Below the pieces are notes generated by a model that was not told where the DNA came from, ran no database searches, and saw only the letters and a list, made by a program, of their open reading frames with translations. From Fibrobacter sp. UWB16 (GTDB lineage Bacteria; Fibrobacterota; Fibrobacteria; Fibrobacterales; Fibrobacteraceae), in contig NZ_OCMS01000002.1 in NCBI RefSeq assembly GCF_900215325.1, positions 620,001-684,000 on the forward strand: a stretch of 64,000 bases of DNA, given 5' to 3'. The stretch's first letter is position 1. The number at the start of each line of letters is the position of its first letter. This document shows positions 60,455 to 64,000 of the stretch, one piece after another. Both the position numbers and the translations under genes were made by a program.

Positions 60455-60511
60455 AATCTATCAACAACTAGGCGTTATAATTTAGCTAATTCTTTGGGAT
60501 GTTGATAGATT
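60455..60511. promoter_or_regulatory. 12-bp inverted repeat upstream of dnaA, DnaA-box-like
   Basis: AATCTATCAACA at 60455-60466 and TGTTGATAGATT at 60500-60511 are exact complements with a 33-base spacer. The core CTATCAACA differs at two positions from the DnaA box TTATCCACA. Both arms lie 23-79 bases upstream of dnaA, so autoregulation by DnaA is a reasonable guess. Confidence 0.5.
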
Positions 60512-60620
60512 GGGAGTGAAATAAACCTAAAAATTTTCTTACTTCTTTGTAAATGAAAATTAACGTACGCGTTTGGGCCTCCGTGCGTTGGCGAGAATCG
60601 CTTAAATTTTGCAAATTTTC

Positions 60621-60626
60621 TAATTT
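60621..60626 (+). promoter_or_regulatory. -10-like hexamer, probable leaderless start
   Basis: TAATTT is followed by 5 bases and the ATG at 60632 (or 8 bases and the ATG at 60635). Confidence 0.45.
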
Positions 60627-60631
60627 TTGCT

Positions 60632-61210
60632 ATGATGGTAATAAATACGCTTGTGGAATACAGTTTTTGGACGCCCGTTTTGCTCTGGGTCGGTCTCCAT
60701 TTTTGGTTTAGGAATGTCTCGTACGTCGTTTTTTTGAAAAAACAGCTCGATCGAGGCGAAAAATGGGCTTACGTGTTGAGCGGATTTGTGAAAAATCCGG
60801 GGCGTGTGAGTTTTTTGCGTTTCTGCGATTTTCTGTTTACGGCGGTGACGGCGGTGGGAACCTCTGCCACGGTGGTGTGGACACTTCAAAAGATTGGGCT
60901 TGGCACTAACGCCTATTATGGATTTGTGTCCGTGATTGTTTTTATATGGGTTGCTCATTTGATGAAGCGCAGGACGGAACTCAAGCTTACGGACTTGTTC
61001 CAGTCGGCTTTTTATCTGGAATATCGTTGGGTCAATTATGGGATCCAACGCAAGGGTATTACGATGTCGGATGAAAACGTGCGTGACCGTGCGGGACTCA
61101 GCTATGCGCATAAGCTCCGCAATGCCGAAGACCATGGCCGTTTTTGGAAGTACGTAAAGTCGATGGCCGCGTCTAAAAAGGTGCCGCCGGAAATGTTTGA
61201 GGTGTACTAG
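60632..61210 (+). CDS. small membrane protein of unknown function
   Basis: The 192-residue protein has three or four hydrophobic segments (about 9-24, 67-82, 92-108) and a basic, helical C-terminal half. No family recognised. The squalene synthase gene follows after 5 bases, so the two are probably one transcript; a lipid-linked role is a guess. Confidence 0.75.
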   Translation: MMVINTLVEYSFWTPVLLWVGLHFWFRNVSYVVFLKKQLDRGEKWAYVLSGFVKNPGRVSFLRFCDFLFTAVTAVGTSATVVWTLQKIGLGTNAYYGFVSVIVFIWVAHLMKRRTELKLTDLFQSAFYLEYRWVNYGIQRKGITMSDENVRDRAGLSYAHKLRNAEDHGRFWKYVKSMAASKKVPPEMFEVY

Positions 61211-61215
61211 CTCAT

Positions 61216-62304
61216 ATGATTGATAAATTGGATTCTTTAGATGTGGGCGAGAAGGTGCTCGAAGGCAAGGCGGCGTGGAAGTATGCCGAAGATATCTTGC
61301 AGTTGGTGTCGCGTACGTTTGCGCTGAACATCCAGGTTTTGCGTGGCAAGTTGCACCGCAGTATTTTGCTCGCGTACCTTTATTTGCGCATTGCCGATAC
61401 TGTTGAAGATGACCCGGACATGATAGCGACCGAAAAGGACCGCGTGCTTGCGCTGTTTGCTGATGTGTTCAAGACGGGCGAACTTGAGACCGAGAAAATT
61501 CGCACGTTCGTAGCTGCGCTCCCTGAATCTTGGCATGGCTCTGAAGACCCGAACAAGGATCTTTGCTCGAAGTCCGAAGTCGTGGTGCCGCTTTTGAAGT
61601 CGCTTCCTAAGAACTACCAGAAGCCGGTTTGCGACGTGGTGATTGAAATGTGCGGTGGCATGGCGAAGTTTGCGCTCCGTCAGGAAGCGGCGCTTTCAGC
61701 GGGCTGGTTCACGCTTGCGAACGTGGGCGAACTCGATGAATACTGCTACTATGTGGCAGGCATTGTCGGGAAGCTCTTGACGAAGCTTTTCTCGGCGGAC
61801 ACGTGCTTTATCAATGCTGAACGCGAGGCGGAACTTTCGAAGCTGGACGTGAGCTTTGGGCTTGCCTTGCAGGTCGTGAACATCGTGAAGGATTGCGTTG
61901 AGGATTCTGGACGCCGCGTGTGCTTTATCCCTGAAGAGATTTGCAAGCGTCATGGCTTTGCTCACCCGAGTGAACTTTTTGCCGCAGGAGCTGATGCTCA
62001 AAAATGCGGCGCGGTGCTTTCGGAACTTGTCGAAAAGGCTTGGCATCATTTGGACGATGCGATTGCCTACACGAAGCTCATCCCGAACATCAAGATGCGC
62101 ACGAGGCTCTTCTGCCTCTGGCCGCTCTTTATGGCGGCGGAGAACTTGAGCTTGATCGGGAATGGCGTGTCGGTGTTCACGTCGGACAAGAAAGTAAAGA
62201 TAACGCGCGATACCGTTAAGCGAATCGTGAAGGAAACATCGATGCACTTCTATTCGGACAAGTGGATTGATGAGGCGTACGCGAAAATTAAGAGGAACAT
62301 TTAG
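61216..62304 (+). CDS. squalene/phytoene synthase-family protein, squalene synthase-like
   Basis: The 362-residue protein has the two prenyl-diphosphate motifs: YLYLRIADTVEDD (first aspartate-rich, about 57-69) and ALQVVNIVKDCVEDSGRRVC (second), with SRTFALNI near the start and YCYYVAGIVGKLLTKLF between. The NIVKDxxED form resembles squalene synthases of eukaryotic type rather than bacterial HpnC/HpnD or CrtB. It should join two farnesyl diphosphates. No hopanoid cyclase or carotenoid gene is in the window. Confidence 0.85.
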   Translation: MIDKLDSLDVGEKVLEGKAAWKYAEDILQLVSRTFALNIQVLRGKLHRSILLAYLYLRIADTVEDDPDMIATEKDRVLALFADVFKTGELETEKIRTFVAALPESWHGSEDPNKDLCSKSEVVVPLLKSLPKNYQKPVCDVVIEMCGGMAKFALRQEAALSAGWFTLANVGELDEYCYYVAGIVGKLLTKLFSADTCFINAEREAELSKLDVSFGLALQVVNIVKDCVEDSGRRVCFIPEEICKRHGFAHPSELFAAGADAQKCGAVLSELVEKAWHHLDDAIAYTKLIPNIKMRTRLFCLWPLFMAAENLSLIGNGVSVFTSDKKVKITRDTVKRIVKETSMHFYSDKWIDEAYAKIKRNI

Positions 62305-62380
62305 ACGAAAGACGAGAGACTAGAGACGAGAGTCTTGTCATCCTGAGCGGAGCGCGTAGCGCGAAGTCGAAGGATCCAGT
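62302..62380 (+). repeat. two intergenic repeat families side by side
   Basis: GACGAAAGACGAGAGACTAG and related units at 62302-62334 begin at the squalene synthase stop. GTCATCCTGAGCGGAGCGCG to GAAGGATCCAGT at 62337-62380 is a long copy of the common repeat. About 20 bases remain before lspA. Confidence 0.65.
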
Positions 62381-62400
62381 GCTTTTTAAAGGAAATCGTA

Positions 62401-62973
62401 ATGGAGAATAATTCGAAGTTTTATAATAAGTGGCCGTTCCATGTGGCGGTGATTGTTTTTAGCATTATTTCTGACCAGTTGACGAAGCTGTGGGCGGTGG
62501 CGCGTTTTACGGACGAAGCAGGGAATTTTACGTACGAGAAAATTTCTGTGATTGGTGAACTTGTGCGCTTCCAGCTTGTGTACAACAAGGGCGCTGCGTT
62601 CAGTAGCCGTCCGCAAGACTTGATGCCGTTCTTGCCGCCTTGGCTGTTCTTTTTGCTGATTTCGATTGTCGCCGCTTTTGCACTTGCTTGGTTCTATAAG
62701 TCCATCGACAAGCGCGATTACTTGAGCCGCTTGGGCGTCGTGATGATTCTCGGCGGTGCTGTCGGAAACTTCATTGACCGCATGCGCATGCAGATGGTTG
62801 TGGACTTTATCGACTGCGATTTCCCGGACTTTATCATGACCCGATTCCCAACGTTTAACGTGGCGGACTCGTTCGTGACCGTCGGCGTTGCATTGGTGAT
62901 TTTGTCTCCCGTGATTTTACGTAAGTTGCATAAGCAAATTAAGGAAGAAAAAGACGCTGCTGAAAAAAAATAA
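62401..62973 (+). CDS. lspA: lipoprotein signal peptidase (signal peptidase II)
   Basis: The 190-residue membrane protein has IISDQLTKLWAV, VYNKGAAFSS, GGAVGNFIDRM (catalytic Asp), VVDFID and FNVADSFVTVGV (second Asp), with four membrane helices. It cleaves lipoprotein signal peptides; several substrates with lipoboxes lie in this window. TAAAGGAAAT precedes the ATG. A longer-than-usual charged tail (KEEKDAAEKK) follows the last helix. Confidence 0.95.
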   Translation: MENNSKFYNKWPFHVAVIVFSIISDQLTKLWAVARFTDEAGNFTYEKISVIGELVRFQLVYNKGAAFSSRPQDLMPFLPPWLFFLLISIVAAFALAWFYKSIDKRDYLSRLGVVMILGGAVGNFIDRMRMQMVVDFIDCDFPDFIMTRFPTFNVADSFVTVGVALVILSPVILRKLHKQIKEEKDAAEKK

Positions 62974-62982
62974 GAATTAGCT

Positions 62983-63135
62983 GTCATTCCCGGCTTAGAC
63001 CGGGAATCTCCATCGAGCTGAATGTCGCAAAATATACTTGTATATTTTATGACTGAAGCGAGGGGAGATGAGCTTTGCTCAATCCCCTTCTTGAAAAAAT
63101 AGAAGAGGAGATGCCCGCTCGGAGGCGGGCATGAC
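62983..63135. repeat. hairpin-type repeats between lspA and rluD
   Basis: ATTCCCGG/CCGGGAAT hairpin at 62983-63011 and GATGCCCGC/GCGGGCATGAC at 63108-63135 are copies of the palindromic repeat. No gene is visible in between. Confidence 0.65.
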
Positions 63136-63191
63136 ATGAAAAAAGTTAACACAACCCCATACCTCAAAGCGGCGAAGCCGCGACCCGAAAA

Positions 63192-64000
63192 ATGAATTAT
63201 ATCGTAGAAGAAAAGCATAATGGTGAACGTATCGACAAGTTCCTTGTCGGCGTTATGGAAAATGTCTCCCGCACAGACGTGCAGAAGCTGATTGAAGCGG
63301 GCGAAGTCAAGGTCGGCGGTGGCAAAGTCTCCAAGAACTTCCGCGTAGAAACGGGGATGGCGGTTGTCGTTGAAAAGATGATTGAGAAGGAATCTTCGAC
63401 GCTTGAACCCGAAGATATTCCGCTGAACATCGTTTACGAAGATGATGATATCGTGGTCATCAACAAGCCGCGCAATTTGGTGGTGCATCCGGGTAATGGC
63501 GTGAGTAAGGGAACGCTTGCCGCTGCACTCCTGTACCACTTCAAGGAAAATCTTTCGACAGTGAATGGACCGCTCCGTCCGGGTATTGTCCACCGTTTGG
63601 ATAAGGATACGCCGGGGCTTATGGTGGTCGCCAAGAACGATGCCGCTCATAGGCATTTGGCGCACCAGCTTGAAACGCGCACTCTCCACCGCACGTACAA
63701 TGCGCTTGTGTGGGGGTGCCCGCGTGATCTCGAAGGAACGATTGACGCTCCGATTGGTCGTAACCCGAAGAACCGTCTCAAGATGGCGGTGGTGAAGGGC
63801 GGTAAGGAAAGCCGTACGCATTACGTTGCCAAGCAGTTCTTTGCGATTGCGACGCTTTTGGAATTGCAGTTGGAATCTGGCCGTACGCACCAGATTCGCG
63901 TGCATAGCCGTTACACGGGCCATCCGGTTGTAGGCGATCCGCTTTATGATGGTCGCGACGAAAGCTTGAATCGTGTGCCGCCTCTGATGAAGCCTGTGGC
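63192..64000 (+). CDS. RluD-like pseudouridine synthase, 3' end cut by window
   Basis: The frame runs off the right edge after 269 codons. An S4 domain (VSRTDVQKLIEAGEVKVGG, about 27-45) precedes a RluA-family catalytic domain with IVHRLDKDTPGLMVVAK, where the Asp of HRLD is catalytic; RTHQIRVH follows near residue 235. It should modify uridines in large-subunit rRNA (RluD acts on positions 1911, 1915 and 1917), and rlmH at 11435 methylates pseudouridine 1915. The exact family member cannot be told. Confidence 0.9.
   Translation, partial: MNYIVEEKHNGERIDKFLVGVMENVSRTDVQKLIEAGEVKVGGGKVSKNFRVETGMAVVVEKMIEKESSTLEPEDIPLNIVYEDDDIVVINKPRNLVVHPGNGVSKGTLAAALLYHFKENLSTVNGPLRPGIVHRLDKDTPGLMVVAKNDAAHRHLAHQLETRTLHRTYNALVWGCPRDLEGTIDAPIGRNPKNRLKMAVVKGGKESRTHYVAKQFFAIATLLELQLESGRTHQIRVHSRYTGHPVVGDPLYDGRDESLNRVPPLMKPV

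Noticed and set aside
60439-60631. Replication origin
   Set aside because: Only two imperfect DnaA-box-like sites are visible and no AT-rich unwinding repeats; autoregulation of dnaA explains them.

Overview
The window looks like a chromosomal segment of a Fibrobacter-type bacterium (phylum Fibrobacterota), probably F. succinogenes or a close relative. This is inferred from gene content and was not checked by any search. The evidence is a large GH51 cellulase with three N-terminal carbohydrate-binding-like modules, resembling the endoglucanase F of F. succinogenes as I recall it; a PorU-like family C25 peptidase of a type IX secretion system; diderm lipid A genes (lpxD, lpxC, fabZ); meso-diaminopimelate dehydrogenase; several lipoproteins and beta-barrel candidates; and dense short intergenic repeats. 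No tRNA, rRNA, CRISPR array, phage or insertion sequence was recognised.

Layout. 1-1.9 kb: three AT-rich, ATGA-coupled exported proteins of unknown function, the first cut by the window edge. 2-10.7 kb: a long U32-family protein, a small lipoprotein, a strongly structured RNA or 5' leader (about 5301-5464) before a membrane-anchored low-complexity protein, a RelB/DinJ-YoeB toxin-antitoxin pair, an SPFH protein, an esterase, rpiA and slyD. 10.7-16.2 kb: phosphoesterase, rlmH, folA, a membrane diguanylate cyclase, an MgtC-like transporter and a ThiD-like kinase. 16.3-21.4 kb: typA, ruvX, a receiver-like protein, a lamin-tail lipoprotein and a GGQ release-factor-like protein. 21.4-28.1 kb: exported proteins and the PorU-like peptidase. 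28.6-32.7 kb: yicC, a metX-metW fusion, and a secreted protein followed by a 42-codon ATGA-coupled ORF. 33-39.2 kb: a DsbA-like lipoprotein, the GH51 cellulase and two envelope proteins. 39.3-44.8 kb: glgB, a thioesterase and an ADH/ALDH pair. 44.9-51.1 kb: gamma-carbonic anhydrase-like protein, lipid kinase, lpxD-lpxC-fabZ, a sugar nucleotidyltransferase, a TrmJ-like methyltransferase and a sugar ketoisomerase. 51.6-57.6 kb: dut, an outer-membrane protein, and a porin/RND/LolA-like export operon. 57.9-64 kb: ddh, dnaA, a membrane protein, squalene synthase, lspA and a truncated rluD-like gene.

How it fits together. Much of the segment serves the cell envelope: peptidoglycan precursor (ddh), lipid A, lipoprotein maturation (lspA), export (PorU-like, RND) and polysaccharide breakdown at the cell surface (GH51). 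Glycogen branching, isoprenoid and amino-acid genes lie among these.

Two genome-scale patterns stand out. First, at least thirteen genes carry a -10-like hexamer (TATATT, TAAATT, TAATTT and similar) 5-7 bases before the start codon, mostly without a Shine-Dalgarno sequence, which predicts leaderless mRNAs. Second, four families of short degenerate intergenic repeats recur many times and in places overlap gene ends or ribosome-binding sites.
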